Shown one piece after another: positions 34,979 to 44,294 of a stretch of DNA of 64,000 nt; positions within the stretch are counted from its first letter, which is position 1, and each line of letters begins with the position of its first letter. This stretch comes from Gracilimonas sp040882225 (lineage in GTDB: Bacteria; Bacteroidota; Rhodothermia; Balneolales; Balneolaceae), in assembly GCA_040882225.1 (NCBI GenBank), contig JBBEBR010000014.1, positions 248,001 through 312,000 on the forward strand. The letters are read 5' to 3'. The position numbers and the translations under genes were made by a program. Under the pieces are notes generated by a model that had not been told where the DNA came from, made no database searches, and saw nothing but the letters and a program-made list of their open reading frames with translations.

Positions 34979-35240
34979 AATCAGAATCTATTCGTTCCAA
35001 ATAAGATCCTGTTTGCTTCCTAAAGGATCTGTTTGGTTCTCAATAGAATCTCGTTAGCACCTGCGAGGATCTGTTTAGCTCCCAGTCAGTATCTGTTGGT
35101 TCCTTCAGAGATCTGTTTATCTTCGAATGAGAACCTGTTTGTTCTTTAACGGATCTGCTTGGATGCAAATCAGTACCTGTTAATTCCCTCAGGGAACGGT
35201 TCAGTTCTCAATGCGAATCCCGCGGTACCTGCGAAAAAGT
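34979..35240. repeat. Degenerate ~21-nt repeat array, iteron-like
   Basis: About twelve units of 20-22 nt related to AGGATCTGTTTGGTTCYNA follow one another directly, such as AAGGATCTGTTTGGTTCTCA and CGAGGATCTGTTTAGCTCCCA. The period is close to two turns of the helix. Units are not identical and have no unique spacers, so this is not CRISPR. Such arrays bind replication initiators (iterons) or DNA-binding regulators. Confidence 0.7.
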
Positions 35241-35416
35241 CAAAGACTCATCGAGAAACCACTACTCGTAAGTGCTAAATGAACCATATCAAAAGATGGC
35301 TAATCACGTTCAAAAGTGTCAGTAAAATCAAAGAACACACATATACCTTATGTACAGAGATAATATAGACGTGAGATTGATACACGGCAAGAAAAAAATG
35401 AAAGTTCACTTAATAC

Positions 35417-35436
35417 TTTTCCACACATTATCCACA
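35417..35436 (+). promoter_or_regulatory. Two adjacent DnaA boxes
   Basis: TTTTCCACA (35417-35425) and TTATCCACA (35428-35436) are a close and a perfect match to the DnaA-box consensus TTWTNCACA, only 2 nt apart. A near match TTATGTACA is at 35348-35356. AT-rich sequence follows on the right. Confidence 0.6.
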
Positions 35437-35573
35437 ACCTGATTTGGGAAAGGATATGTCTAAATATTCAATAAAATCAAGCTTTATGGTATCATATGGG
35501 CATACTTACATTTCGCAACTACAACTGTAAACGTATTGCAATTGTCATAACTCATTTCATATTAATTGTTGTT

Positions 35574-35592
35574 TTTACAATAATTTTGTAAA
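35574..35592. promoter_or_regulatory. Inverted repeat TTTACAA-TAATT-TTGTAAA
   Basis: Perfect 7-bp arms with 5-nt spacer in the AT-rich part to the right of the DnaA boxes; another TTTTGTAAA follows at 35604. It could be an operator or part of an unwinding region. Confidence 0.35.
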
Positions 35593-35880
35593 TCAACTAT
35601 ACCTTTTGTAAACCTGTTTTGAGAGTGGTTGTGCGTGAATAGGGGATAAAAAGACGAGGAACCCTTTTTTTTCTTAACTCTTGAACTATTCGAATAATCA
35701 GGTTTTCTTTAATTTTATCTTTAGAATATCTCCAAAGGTTTTAAACCTTTTTTCCCAATTAGACCTGATTCAATTTCACTTATCTCTTTATCATCTTTTT
35801 AAGCTTAGATTTTCTATAACATTTAACTCTTGTCCATTACATTACTGCAAAGTAGATGAAAATAGGTTTCTGGATTTTCC

Positions 35881-35896
35881 AAACCTGTCAGGTCTG
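35881..35896. repeat. Half REP-like sequence
   Basis: AAACCTGTCAGGTCTG equals one arm of the palindrome family; the partner arm is missing (only degenerate AATCAGGTTTT and AGACCTGATT-like parts lie upstream). Confidence 0.6.
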
Positions 35897-36161
35897 TAGT
35901 TTTTAGGCCTGCTATTTAAATCAAAACCCACTATATCATAATCGGGAACAGAAAAGCAGTTACAGCAACTTATGAAAGGATAGCGATTCGGGCTTTGGGA
36001 TATAAAAGTAAAAGCATTTAAAGGCTACAAAACAGAGACACTAACTGGATCAAACAACTCCCAAGCATCTACCTCAAAAACAAGTTTTATAGGCTATCTC
36101 ATTAAGTCTTCGCTTAGTCATAATTTTAACTACATTTCGGCAGCGAAGGAGCTCTTATCGG

Positions 36162-36167
36162 TATAAT
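36162..36167 (+). promoter_or_regulatory. Candidate -10 box for the defence operon
   Basis: TATAAT lies 67 nt before the ATG of the restriction-modification gene, in front of a small ACCGGT palindrome. No good -35 is seen, so confidence is low. Confidence 0.25.
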
Positions 36168-36234
36168 ATTTTAAACCGGTAATCGGGGAAATTTAGAGTA
36201 ATAAGAACAGCTTAACTTAAAGCAAAAAATTAGA

Positions 36235-39200
36235 ATGAGCTTTAAAAAAATTTTAGACAAATACCGTAAAATTGCTTTTTCAGAGCGAGACAAAGGTGAT
36301 CGCTTCGAAAGGCTCATACAAGCATATTTGCAAACCGACCCGAAATATGCCTTTAAATTCAAAAATGTTTGGATGTGGAATGAATTTCCGGGCAAAATCG
36401 AATTGGGTGGTGGTGACACAGGAATTGACTTGGTCGCCTTAACTCACGAAGGCGATTATTGGGCAATTCAGTGTAAATGTTTTCAGGAAGATGCAAGGAT
36501 TGACAAGCCTGCCGTTGATAGCTTTCTTTCAACTTCCAGCAGAGAGTTTAAAAACGAACAGATGCAAACCACTCGTTTTGCACAGCGACTATGGATTTCT
36601 ACTACCAATAAATGGGGTAGCAACGCAGAGCAGGCTATCCGAAACCAAAATCCACCTGTAACCCGAATCAATTTATTTGATTTGATCGAATCACCTGTTG
36701 ATTGGAACAGACTGGAAGAAGGTATACACGGAGAAGCTGCCAGAACTCCCAAAAAAACCCTTCGTCTACATCAGAAAGAAGCCCTTGAAAAAACCCACGA
36801 ACATTTTAAATCGCATGACCGTGGAAAACTCATCATGGCTTGCGGTACAGGAAAAACATTTAATGCCCTCCGCATAGCAGAAAATGAAACAGACGGTAAA
36901 GGGCTTATTCTTTTTCTCGTTCCTTCCATTGCTTTACTTGGACAAACATTACGTGAATGGAGTGCAGATGCAAACGAACCCATCAACGCCATTGCAATTT
37001 GTTCGGATCCAGACATCACTAAACAGAAAAAGAAAAATGAAGATTCTGATTCATTCAGTGTTGTGGATTTGGCTTTTCCGGCTTCTACAGATTCTAATTA
37101 CATTTTGCACCAATTTGAGCAAATAAAAAAGGCAAATCGCCCGGGAATGACGGTGGTATTCTCTACTTATCAATCAATTGATGTAATAGCCCGAGCCCAA
37201 AAAGTTTTGCAAAAAAATGACTTTCCTGAATTTGACCTTATAATTTGTGATGAAGCACATCGCACTACAGGTGTTTCTTTGGCAGGAGAAGATGAGTCAG
37301 CTTTTACTAAGGTACATGATGCGGATTTCATCAAATCAAAAAAGCGGCTTTATATGACCGCTACGCCGCGACTTTATGACGACAACACCAAAAGCAAAGC
37401 CGCACAGGCGGAAGCCATTCTTTGCTCTATGGACGATCCTGCTTTATATGGTGAAGAAATGTATCGCATTGGTTTTGGTGAAGCGGTTGAACGGGATTTG
37501 CTCACCGATTACAAGGTGCTGATTCTAACTCTGAATGATAAGGATGTTCCCCCAGCCGTGCAGCGGATGATTGCCGATGGAGAGTCTGAGATCAATTCAG
37601 ATGATGCTTCTAAACTCATTGGCTGTATCAATGCGCTTTCCAAACAATTTTTAGGTGATGATGGCAGTACCAAAGAAGCCGATCCTTTACCTATGAAACG
37701 TGCGGTAGCTTTTTGCGCGAACATTGCTACTTCCAAGAAAATTACTGCAACCTACAACACTGCCACAGATGCCTACCTAAGCTCACTTCCTGTCGAAAAA
37801 AAGGAACAAATGGTTAGTGTAGCTTCTCAGCACATGGATGGCACTATGGCCGCTCCCGAGCGTGACCAAATGCTCTCTTGGCTCAAAGAGGAAACCGAAG
37901 ACAATGAATGTCGAATCATTACTAATGTACGGGTACTCAGCGAAGGGGTGGACGTACCGTCTTTAGATTCCGTACTGTTTCTTTCTGCCCGAAATTCTCA
38001 GGTAGATGTGGTGCAATCGGTTGGACGGGTAATGCGCAGGTCTCCGGGTAAAAAGTACGGGTACATTGTGATTCCCGTAGTAGTGCCGGCTGATGTGGAA
38101 GCCGACAAAGCCCTTGACGATAACGAACGATACAAAGTGGTGTGGACGGTGCTAAATGCACTCCGTGCCCATGACGACCGTTTTAATGCCACGGTCAACA
38201 AATTGGAACTGAACAGGAAGAAACCCAATAATATATTGGTGGGACGACCTGAATTTTCTTTTGACGGTGATGGTAATCCCTTTGAGGTAAATGAAGATGG
38301 AACAGCCTTCGAAACCACCAAGGACATTAACCGCCAAATGGCTATGCAGTTTGAGCAATTGCAATCCGTGGTATTTGCCCGAATGGTGCAAAAAGTGGGC
38401 GACCGCAGATATTGGGAGCAATGGGCAAAAGATGTTGCCCAGATTGCCGACCGCCAGATTGAACGCATCAAACACCTGATTGAAACCAAAACTGACCAAC
38501 GCAAGGCTTTTGATAATTTTCTGGCCGGATTGCAGAATAACATCAATCCAAGTATTTCCGAATCACAGGCCATTGATATGTTGGCCCAGCACATCATTAC
38601 CAAGCCGATTTTCGAAGCCTTGTTCGAAGGTTATTCCTTTGTAAAAAGCAATGCCGTGTCAACCGCTATGCAGGGGATGTTGGATGCCTTGGAAGGCAAA
38701 TCGCTTGCAGAAGAATCGGTGACGTTGCAAAAGTTCTATGACTCGGTGCGCAAGCGGGCAGAAGGCATTGATAATGCCGAAGGAAAACAACGTATCATTA
38801 TTGAATTGTACGACAAGTTCTTTAAAACCGCTTTCCCGAAAATGGTGGAGCAGTTGGGCATTGTTTATACCCCTGTTGAAGTAGTGGATTTCATTATCCA
38901 TTCGGTGAATGATGTTTTGAAGCAGGAATTTGGCCGCAGCATTTCGGACGAAAACATTCATGTACTTGATCCCTTTACCGGAACCGGAACTTTCATTACC
39001 CGTTTGCTACAAAGTGGATTGATAGATGGCAAAGATCTTGCCCGAAAATACCAACACGAACTCCACGCCAATGAAATTGTACTCTTAGCGTATTACATAG
39101 CTGCCGTAAATATTGAAAACGCTTATCACGACCAGATGGGGGAGAAAAGGGAATATGAACCTTTCGAAGGCATTGTACTAACCGATACCTTCCAATTAGG

Positions 39201-41112
39201 CGAAACGGACGACAGCCAAAAGCTTTTCACCGAAATGTTTCCCCAAAACTCAGCCCGTGTAGAACGCCAAAAGAAAGCACCTTTGCGAGTGATTATGGGA
39301 AATCCTCCATATTCTGTAGGTCAACAAAGTGCAAATGATAATGCGCAGAATCAGAAATATGAAAAATTAGATACACGTATTGCAAATACTTACGCAAAAT
39401 TGACGGATGCAACAAACAAAAACTCCCTTTACAATTCTTATCTGAAAGCATTTCGCTGGAGTACTGATCGTATTGATTCTAACCATGGTGGAATTGTTTC
39501 ATTTGTGACAGATGGTGGTTGGATTGACAATAATTCACATGATGGATTTAGAAAAGCCATTGAAAAAGAATTTTCAAGTATTTGGATATTTAACTTACGG
39601 GGAAATCAACGTACCAGTGGTGAATTAAGTCGCAAAGAAGGGGGTAAAATATTTGGCTCGGGTTCACGAACTCCTATTTCCATTACACTTTTGGTGAAGA
39701 ACCCTAAAGCCACCAACAAGAAAGCCACCATTCATTACCACGACATTGGGGATTATTTAAGCCAACAGGAAAAATTGACCATTGTAAGAAAGTTCAAGTC
39801 TGTGGGTAATAAGGAAATGAAATGGACCATATTGAAACCGAATGAGCACGGGGATTGGTTGAATCAACGAAATGATGTATTTGAGACGTTTATCCCTATT
39901 GGTGATAAAGGAAGCGATGCAAAAAAATCATTCTTTAATCCATTTTATAGTAGAGGGTTAGCAACTGCTCGCGATGCATATTGTTACAACTCATCTCTTG
40001 AACAATTGAAAGAAACAATTATTGATTTTATTGACTTTTATGAGAACCAACGAATAGAATTTCATACCTCAAAAAAGATAAATGTTTCCCTTAAACTTGA
40101 GGAGTTTCTGGATTTCAAAACTACAAAAGTTACTTGGAATAGAGGTTTAAAAAATGATTTAAAAAGAAATAATAAAATTGTATTTCAAAACAATTCTATT
40201 GTTACTGGTTTATATAGGCCTTTTATTAAACAGCATCTTTACTTTGCGAAAGAGCTAAATGATATGGTTTATCAAATACCCAAAGCCTTTCCCAATTCAA
40301 AAGTTGAGAATTTGATGATTTGTGTTTCAGGATTGGGTGGTAGTAAAGAAAATACTGCCATAATAACTAACCTGATCCCTGACTTGAATTGTTTAGATTC
40401 AGGTACTCAGTGTTTTCCTCTCTACTATTACGAAGAGCAAGAATTAAACAATCCCAGTCTTTTTGATGCTACTGGAGAAAGTGAGTATATCCGCAGAGAT
40501 GGAGTTTCGGATTTTATATTGGAGCGGGCAAAGAAAGTTTACGGTAAAAATGTAAGCAAGGAAGACATTTTCTACTATGTCTATGGCATTTTGCATAGCC
40601 CGGATTATCGCACGGCTTTTGCCAATGATCTAAAGAAAATGCTGCCCCGAATTCCCTTGGTAGAAGATGTTCGGGATTTCTGGAAGTTCAGCAAAGCAGG
40701 CCGGGCTTTGGCAGAGTTGCATATTAATTATGAAGAAGTTCCTGCTTGCGAGACCTGTCAGGTTTCTGAAAACCTGACAGGTCTGGACGATTATCGTGTC
40801 CAAAAAATGCGTTTCCCAAAGAAAGACCAAAAAGACACCATCATTTATAATAGCAAAATTGTCATTTCAAACATTCCTCCCAAAGCCTATGAATATGTAG
40901 TGAATGGCAAATCAGCTATTGAATGGATCTTGGATCGTTACCGAGTCAAAACCGATAAAAAGAGCGGCATCAAAAATGACCCCAACGATTGGGCAGATGA
41001 AGTAGGTAATCCACGATATATTTTAGATTTGCTGCTGAGTGTAATTAATGTGAGTGTACAGTCGGTGGAGATTGTGGAGAGTTTGCCGGAATTGGAATTT
41101 GAAAAAATATAA
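36235..41112 (+). CDS. Type ISP-like restriction-modification enzyme (Mrr nuclease, helicase, N6-adenine methylase, target recognition)
   Basis: A single 1625-residue chain with the four parts of LlaGI-type (type ISP) enzymes. (1) An Mrr-like nuclease, residues ~20-110, with G-G-D-T-G-I-D (D65) and Q79-C-K81. (2) An SF2 helicase/translocase, ~170-650: G-T-G-K-T 204-208, D-E-A-H 339-342, and M-T-A-T-P after it. (3) A gamma-class N6-adenine methylase, ~870-1060: D912-P-F-T-G-T-G and N1023-P-P-Y. (4) A C-terminal target-recognition part to ~1600. It would methylate one strand of its own sites and cut unmethylated DNA after translocation. Near residue 1506 a REP palindrome is translated in frame. 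SIR2 follows after 4 nt. Confidence 0.92.
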   Translation: MSFKKILDKYRKIAFSERDKGDRFERLIQAYLQTDPKYAFKFKNVWMWNEFPGKIELGGGDTGIDLVALTHEGDYWAIQCKCFQEDARIDKPAVDSFLSTSSREFKNEQMQTTRFAQRLWISTTNKWGSNAEQAIRNQNPPVTRINLFDLIESPVDWNRLEEGIHGEAARTPKKTLRLHQKEALEKTHEHFKSHDRGKLIMACGTGKTFNALRIAENETDGKGLILFLVPSIALLGQTLREWSADANEPINAIAICSDPDITKQKKKNEDSDSFSVVDLAFPASTDSNYILHQFEQIKKANRPGMTVVFSTYQSIDVIARAQKVLQKNDFPEFDLIICDEAHRTTGVSLAGEDESAFTKVHDADFIKSKKRLYMTATPRLYDDNTKSKAAQAEAILCSMDDPALYGEEMYRIGFGEAVERDLLTDYKVLILTLNDKDVPPAVQRMIADGESEINSDDASKLIGCINALSKQFLGDDGSTKEADPLPMKRAVAFCANIATSKKITATYNTATDAYLSSLPVEKKEQMVSVASQHMDGTMAAPERDQMLSWLKEETEDNECRIITNVRVLSEGVDVPSLDSVLFLSARNSQVDVVQSVGRVMRRSPGKKYGYIVIPVVVPADVEADKALDDNERYKVVWTVLNALRAHDDRFNATVNKLELNRKKPNNILVGRPEFSFDGDGNPFEVNEDGTAFETTKDINRQMAMQFEQLQSVVFARMVQKVGDRRYWEQWAKDVAQIADRQIERIKHLIETKTDQRKAFDNFLAGLQNNINPSISESQAIDMLAQHIITKPIFEALFEGYSFVKSNAVSTAMQGMLDALEGKSLAEESVTLQKFYDSVRKRAEGIDNAEGKQRIIIELYDKFFKTAFPKMVEQLGIVYTPVEVVDFIIHSVNDVLKQEFGRSISDENIHVLDPFTGTGTFITRLLQSGLIDGKDLARKYQHELHANEIVLLAYYIAAVNIENAYHDQMGEKREYEPFEGIVLTDTFQLGETDDSQKLFTEMFPQNSARVERQKKAPLRVIMGNPPYSVGQQSANDNAQNQKYEKLDTRIANTYAKLTDATNKNSLYNSYLKAFRWSTDRIDSNHGGIVSFVTDGGWIDNNSHDGFRKAIEKEFSSIWIFNLRGNQRTSGELSRKEGGKIFGSGSRTPISITLLVKNPKATNKKATIHYHDIGDYLSQQEKLTIVRKFKSVGNKEMKWTILKPNEHGDWLNQRNDVFETFIPIGDKGSDAKKSFFNPFYSRGLATARDAYCYNSSLEQLKETIIDFIDFYENQRIEFHTSKKINVSLKLEEFLDFKTTKVTWNRGLKNDLKRNNKIVFQNNSIVTGLYRPFIKQHLYFAKELNDMVYQIPKAFPNSKVENLMICVSGLGGSKENTAIITNLIPDLNCLDSGTQCFPLYYYEEQELNNPSLFDATGESEYIRRDGVSDFILERAKKVYGKNVSKEDIFYYVYGILHSPDYRTAFANDLKKMLPRIPLVEDVRDFWKFSKAGRALAELHINYEEVPACETCQVSENLTGLDDYRVQKMRFPKKDQKDTIIYNSKIVISNIPPKAYEYVVNGKSAIEWILDRYRVKTDKKSGIKNDPNDWADEVGNPRYILDLLLSVINVSVQSVEIVESLPELEFEKI
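40751..40783. repeat. REP-like palindrome inside the restriction-modification gene, copy 5
   Basis: AGACCTGTCAGGTTT-CTG-AAACCTGACAGGTCT: perfect 15-bp arms. It is 33 nt long, keeps the frame and is translated as T-C-Q-V-S-E-N-L-T-G-L near residues 1507-1517. Compared with copies 1-4 and 6-7 its orientation is reversed. Confidence 0.85.
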
Positions 41113-41116
41113 AAAA

Positions 41117-42277
41117 ATGGAAAATTTTAAGCATGACCCATTAAGAGAATTAACTGAGATTCGAAATCAGTTATCTTATTCTAAGAGAATCGGTTTTTTA
41201 TTTGGTGCTGGAACATCAAAATCAATGGGGATTTCAGATATATCTGGATTAACAAAACAAGTTGAGAAAAATATTGGTAATGTTCTTTTGCCAAAACTAA
41301 AAAAAGTTAAAAGTCAACTCAATGAAAGCGAACAGCATATTGAGGCAATACTGAACCATATTAGACTAATTCGACAAGTGACGAGCGATAAAGAAGATAA
41401 GTCATTTGATTCACTAACAGGTGAAGATGTGAAATCACTCGACAAATCAATTTGTAACGAGATTTATAAAATTATTTCTGAGGAAGAAAGCAAAGCTGAA
41501 ATCAAAGTTGCTCATAAATTTATTGGTTGGCTTAACTGGTTATCAAGAGATTATCCGAAGGAGATATTTACAACGAACTATGATCTAATAATAGAAAAAT
41601 CGTTGGAACATTTATTTATTCCCTTTTTTGATGGATTCATAGGCTCTCATGAACCCTTTTTTGCTCATGAAACTTTAGATGGTACCTCTAGTTATGATAG
41701 ACCACCAGTTTCTTGGATTCGTCTTTGGAAACTTCATGGTTCTCTTGGCTGGTTTTGGAAGGAGGGAGCAAATGGGAACTCGGATCGTGTGATAAGACTG
41801 GGTGCAGGTGCTAAAGAGAAGTTTCCCGAATCAGAATTAGTGATTTACCCTTCAAAAGACAAATATGAGTCGTCAAGAAAACAACCTTTCACAAGTTATT
41901 TTGATAGGCTAAAGGAATTTTTATTAGTTGGAGAAGGAATATTTCTAATAAGCGGTTATTCATTTTCAGATGACCATATTAATGAAGTGATATTTAATGG
42001 CTTGAATCAGAATAGCCGACTTCATGTCATCGGGTTGTTTTTTGAAGATTCTCCTATTGATAAGTTAGTCGCCGAAGGGAAAAATCCTCCTAATTTCTCA
42101 ATGTTAGGACCTTCCAGAGCTTCAATATCAGGCATATGTGCCAATTGGAATTTCAATAAGGACGGGGAAATTTTAACTCAGTTTTGGGACAAAGAAAAAG
42201 AAAAGATGACTCTTGGAGATTTTAAGCAGTTAGTTAACTTTCTCATTTTATGTTCTGGTATGAAAAATAAAGAATAG
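41117..42277 (+). CDS. SIR2-like domain protein (NAD+-cleaving effector candidate)
   Basis: A 386-residue protein with a SIR2_2 fold: G-A-G-T-S-K-S-M-G near residues 30-38 (NAD+ loop), F-T-T-N-Y-D-L-I-I-E near 152-161, L-W-K-L-H-G-S-L near 205-212 (catalytic-type histidine) and I-S-G-Y-S-F-S-D-D-H near 277-286. SIR2 proteins of this kind in defence systems degrade NAD+ on infection and kill the infected cell. The frame is open upstream, but the ATG at 41117 is chosen because the family begins there and the preceding gene ends at 41112. HerA follows after 5 nt; SIR2 with HerA is an established anti-phage pair. Confidence 0.9.
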   Translation: MENFKHDPLRELTEIRNQLSYSKRIGFLFGAGTSKSMGISDISGLTKQVEKNIGNVLLPKLKKVKSQLNESEQHIEAILNHIRLIRQVTSDKEDKSFDSLTGEDVKSLDKSICNEIYKIISEEESKAEIKVAHKFIGWLNWLSRDYPKEIFTTNYDLIIEKSLEHLFIPFFDGFIGSHEPFFAHETLDGTSSYDRPPVSWIRLWKLHGSLGWFWKEGANGNSDRVIRLGAGAKEKFPESELVIYPSKDKYESSRKQPFTSYFDRLKEFLLVGEGIFLISGYSFSDDHINEVIFNGLNQNSRLHVIGLFFEDSPIDKLVAEGKNPPNFSMLGPSRASISGICANWNFNKDGEILTQFWDKEKEKMTLGDFKQLVNFLILCSGMKNKE

Positions 42278-42282
42278 AATAA

Positions 42283-44076
42283 GTGAAGCAAAACATCACA
42301 TATTTAGGAAAGGTTAATAATGTAAACAGCGGAAACGTTGAAGTGGAAATTGCAAAAGAAATTCCTTCTGCTGCTCCTATAATTGCAGGTAGACTGTATA
42401 AGATTGGACAAATTGGAACTTTTGTAAAATTTCCAATAGGCAGTTTAACTCTTTATGGTCTCGTCTCATCAGTAAGTAATTCGCCCCTCTCCATTGAACT
42501 ATCGGAATACGAACCAAATTACGGAGCAAGGTTTCTACAAGTACAGTTAATTGGAGAGAAATTAGGCAATGCTAATTTTGAAAAAGGTGTCGGAACTTTT
42601 CCAACAATCAATGATCAAGTTCACATTGTCACAGAGGATGATTTAAAATCAATTTATGGAGAGAAAAGCAATGGATTTATTGAAATTGGCAGGCACGCCT
42701 CATCTGAAAACCTTCCTGTCTACATAGATATCCACAATCTCGTATTGCGTCACTCTGCAATACTTGGTTCCACAGGTAGTGGAAAGTCAAATACAACAGC
42801 AAATATCATAAAGCGCATATTGGTTGAATATCAGAGCTCTCGTATAATATTGGTAGACACACATGGGGAATACTCTTCTGCGTTTTCCGACTGTTCAAGT
42901 GTCTTCAAAATTAACGGTGAAAAAGACCCTTTAACCATTCCGTTTTGGACAATGACCTTTGATGAACTTTCTTTTTTCTTAGTCGGTCGTCCAGAAGGAC
43001 AAGAACAACCTGCTGATAAAAGGTTAAGGGAAAAAATTATAGAGCTTAAAAAGTCAAACGCCGTCAAACTTAAAGCCGGTGCAGTTGATGAAAATTACAT
43101 AACTGCCGATTCACCAATTCCATTTGATATAAAGCAGCTTTGGCATGACTTTAATAGAGAAGTAACTGCATCATATTCGGTTGCAAAAAAAGAAGACCAA
43201 ACAAAAGCAACTGAAGAGTTAATCAACGAAGGAAATCCAGAAAAACTTATTCCTGCAACTTTCAAACCATATGGTCCAGGAGGTCAAGCACCGTTTAAAA
43301 GTAAGGATGAAACAATGTATTCCTATGAAGCTAAAATTCTTTCAAGATTGAAGGATAGCCGATACAAATTTATGTTTGACCCATCCGACTACTTCGATGC
43401 TGAAAGCCCAAACGATATTGACCATTTGTTTAGAAGTTGGATTGACCATCCAAATCGTTTATCTATTCTTGATTTAAGCGGAGTACCGTTTGAGTTGATT
43501 GATATATCTGTTGGATTAATAACAAGATTAATTTATGATTCAATGTACTGGGGTAGGTTTGAATCATATACTGGTAGAAACAGACCAGTCTTAATGGTTT
43601 ATGAAGAGGCTCATTCCTATTTGCCAAAGTCCGAGCGCAGTAATCATATATATGGTTATGCGCGAAAAGCAGTTGAAAAAATATTCAAAGAAGGCAGAAA
43701 ATTCGGTGTAGGTGCTATGGTAGTAACACAAAGGCCATCAGAAATATCGGAAACAATACTAGCGCAAGTTGGAACATTCATCGCTTTAAGGTTGACTAAC
43801 AGTGGAGATAAAGGTACTGTGCAATCCGCAGCTCCCAACAACATGAATAGTTTAATAGAATTATTGCCATCCCTTAGAGTTGGTGAAGCGATAATAGTAG
43901 GAGAAGCAATCAATATACCATCAAGAGTAAGGATTGAGTTGGTGGAACCTAGACCTTCAAGTAATGATCCAAGATTAGTCGAATCATGGCTGAATAAGTT
44001 TGAGCCAGATAAAAATGATTATAAAGTAGTGGTTAAAGCAATAAGAGAACAAAAACCGATAACTAAAAGGAAATAA
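42283..44076 (+). CDS. HerA-like hexameric ATPase
   Basis: A 597-residue ATPase with the HerA barrel (HAS-barrel) N-terminus (about 1-130), Walker A G-S-T-G-S-G-K-S-N at 162-170 and Walker B V-Y-E-E-A-H at 439-444; V-T-Q-R-P-S-E-I-S near 485 contains the sensor/arginine region. HerA/FtsK-like proteins form hexameric rings that move DNA. In SIR2-HerA defence systems the ring assembles with SIR2 and is required for protection. The start is GTG, 5 nt after the SIR2 stop. The next gene (KTSC) follows after 1 nt, so SIR2, HerA and KTSC belong to one message. Confidence 0.92.
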   Translation: MKQNITYLGKVNNVNSGNVEVEIAKEIPSAAPIIAGRLYKIGQIGTFVKFPIGSLTLYGLVSSVSNSPLSIELSEYEPNYGARFLQVQLIGEKLGNANFEKGVGTFPTINDQVHIVTEDDLKSIYGEKSNGFIEIGRHASSENLPVYIDIHNLVLRHSAILGSTGSGKSNTTANIIKRILVEYQSSRIILVDTHGEYSSAFSDCSSVFKINGEKDPLTIPFWTMTFDELSFFLVGRPEGQEQPADKRLREKIIELKKSNAVKLKAGAVDENYITADSPIPFDIKQLWHDFNREVTASYSVAKKEDQTKATEELINEGNPEKLIPATFKPYGPGGQAPFKSKDETMYSYEAKILSRLKDSRYKFMFDPSDYFDAESPNDIDHLFRSWIDHPNRLSILDLSGVPFELIDISVGLITRLIYDSMYWGRFESYTGRNRPVLMVYEEAHSYLPKSERSNHIYGYARKAVEKIFKEGRKFGVGAMVVTQRPSEISETILAQVGTFIALRLTNSGDKGTVQSAAPNNMNSLIELLPSLRVGEAIIVGEAINIPSRVRIELVEPRPSSNDPRLVESWLNKFEPDKNDYKVVVKAIREQKPITKRK

Positions 44077-44077
44077 T

Positions 44078-44293
44078 ATGGAAATGATACCCGTCAGCTC
44101 TTCTAATCACGCCGCTGCTGGATATGATCTAGATCAAGCAGTTTTAAGAATAGAGTTCAAAAATGGAAATATCTATGAATACTATGATGTCCCTCAGTAT
44201 ATATTTGATGAATATATAGTCTCAGATTCCAAGGGGAAATATGCTCATCAAAATATTTATCCTCCAAATTTTACTCAGCAAAGAATTCAATAA
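44078..44293 (+). CDS. KTSC domain small protein
   Basis: A 71-residue protein matching the KTSC domain: V-S-S-S-N-H-A-A-A-G-Y-D near the N-terminus, L-R-I-E-F-K-N-G-N-I-Y-E-Y near 22-34, then D-V-P and a G-K-Y-A-H-Q-N-I end. KTSC domains occur alone or joined to other proteins; their function is not established and some are linked to nucleic-acid binding. It lies 1 nt after HerA and 1 nt before the DUF2130 gene, so it is clearly part of the defence operon. Whether it is a needed part or a passenger is unknown. Confidence 0.8.
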   Translation: MEMIPVSSSNHAAAGYDLDQAVLRIEFKNGNIYEYYDVPQYIFDEYIVSDSKGKYAHQNIYPPNFTQQRIQ

Positions 44294-44294
44294 T

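Larger units (their letters stand above)
34900..36234. other. 1.3-kb non-coding region with origin-like features
   Basis: No convincing gene. In order it holds about twelve degenerate 21-nt repeats (34979-35240), a TTATGTACA (35348), two adjacent DnaA boxes (35417-35436), AT-rich sequence with a TTTACAA inverted repeat (35574-35592), a half REP (35881-35896) and a TATAAT box before the restriction gene (36162-36167). Confidence 0.55.

Noticed and set aside
34979..35240. CRISPR array
   Set aside because: Units are degenerate and adjoin directly, without unique spacers, and no cas gene is present.
35681..35899. 72-aa + strand frame near the origin-like region
   Set aside because: Phenylalanine/leucine-rich translation of AT-rich DNA that ends in a half REP; no recognisable domain.
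41054..41116. 21-residue extension of the SIR2 protein
   Set aside because: It overlaps the R-M gene; the family begins at the ATG at 41117.
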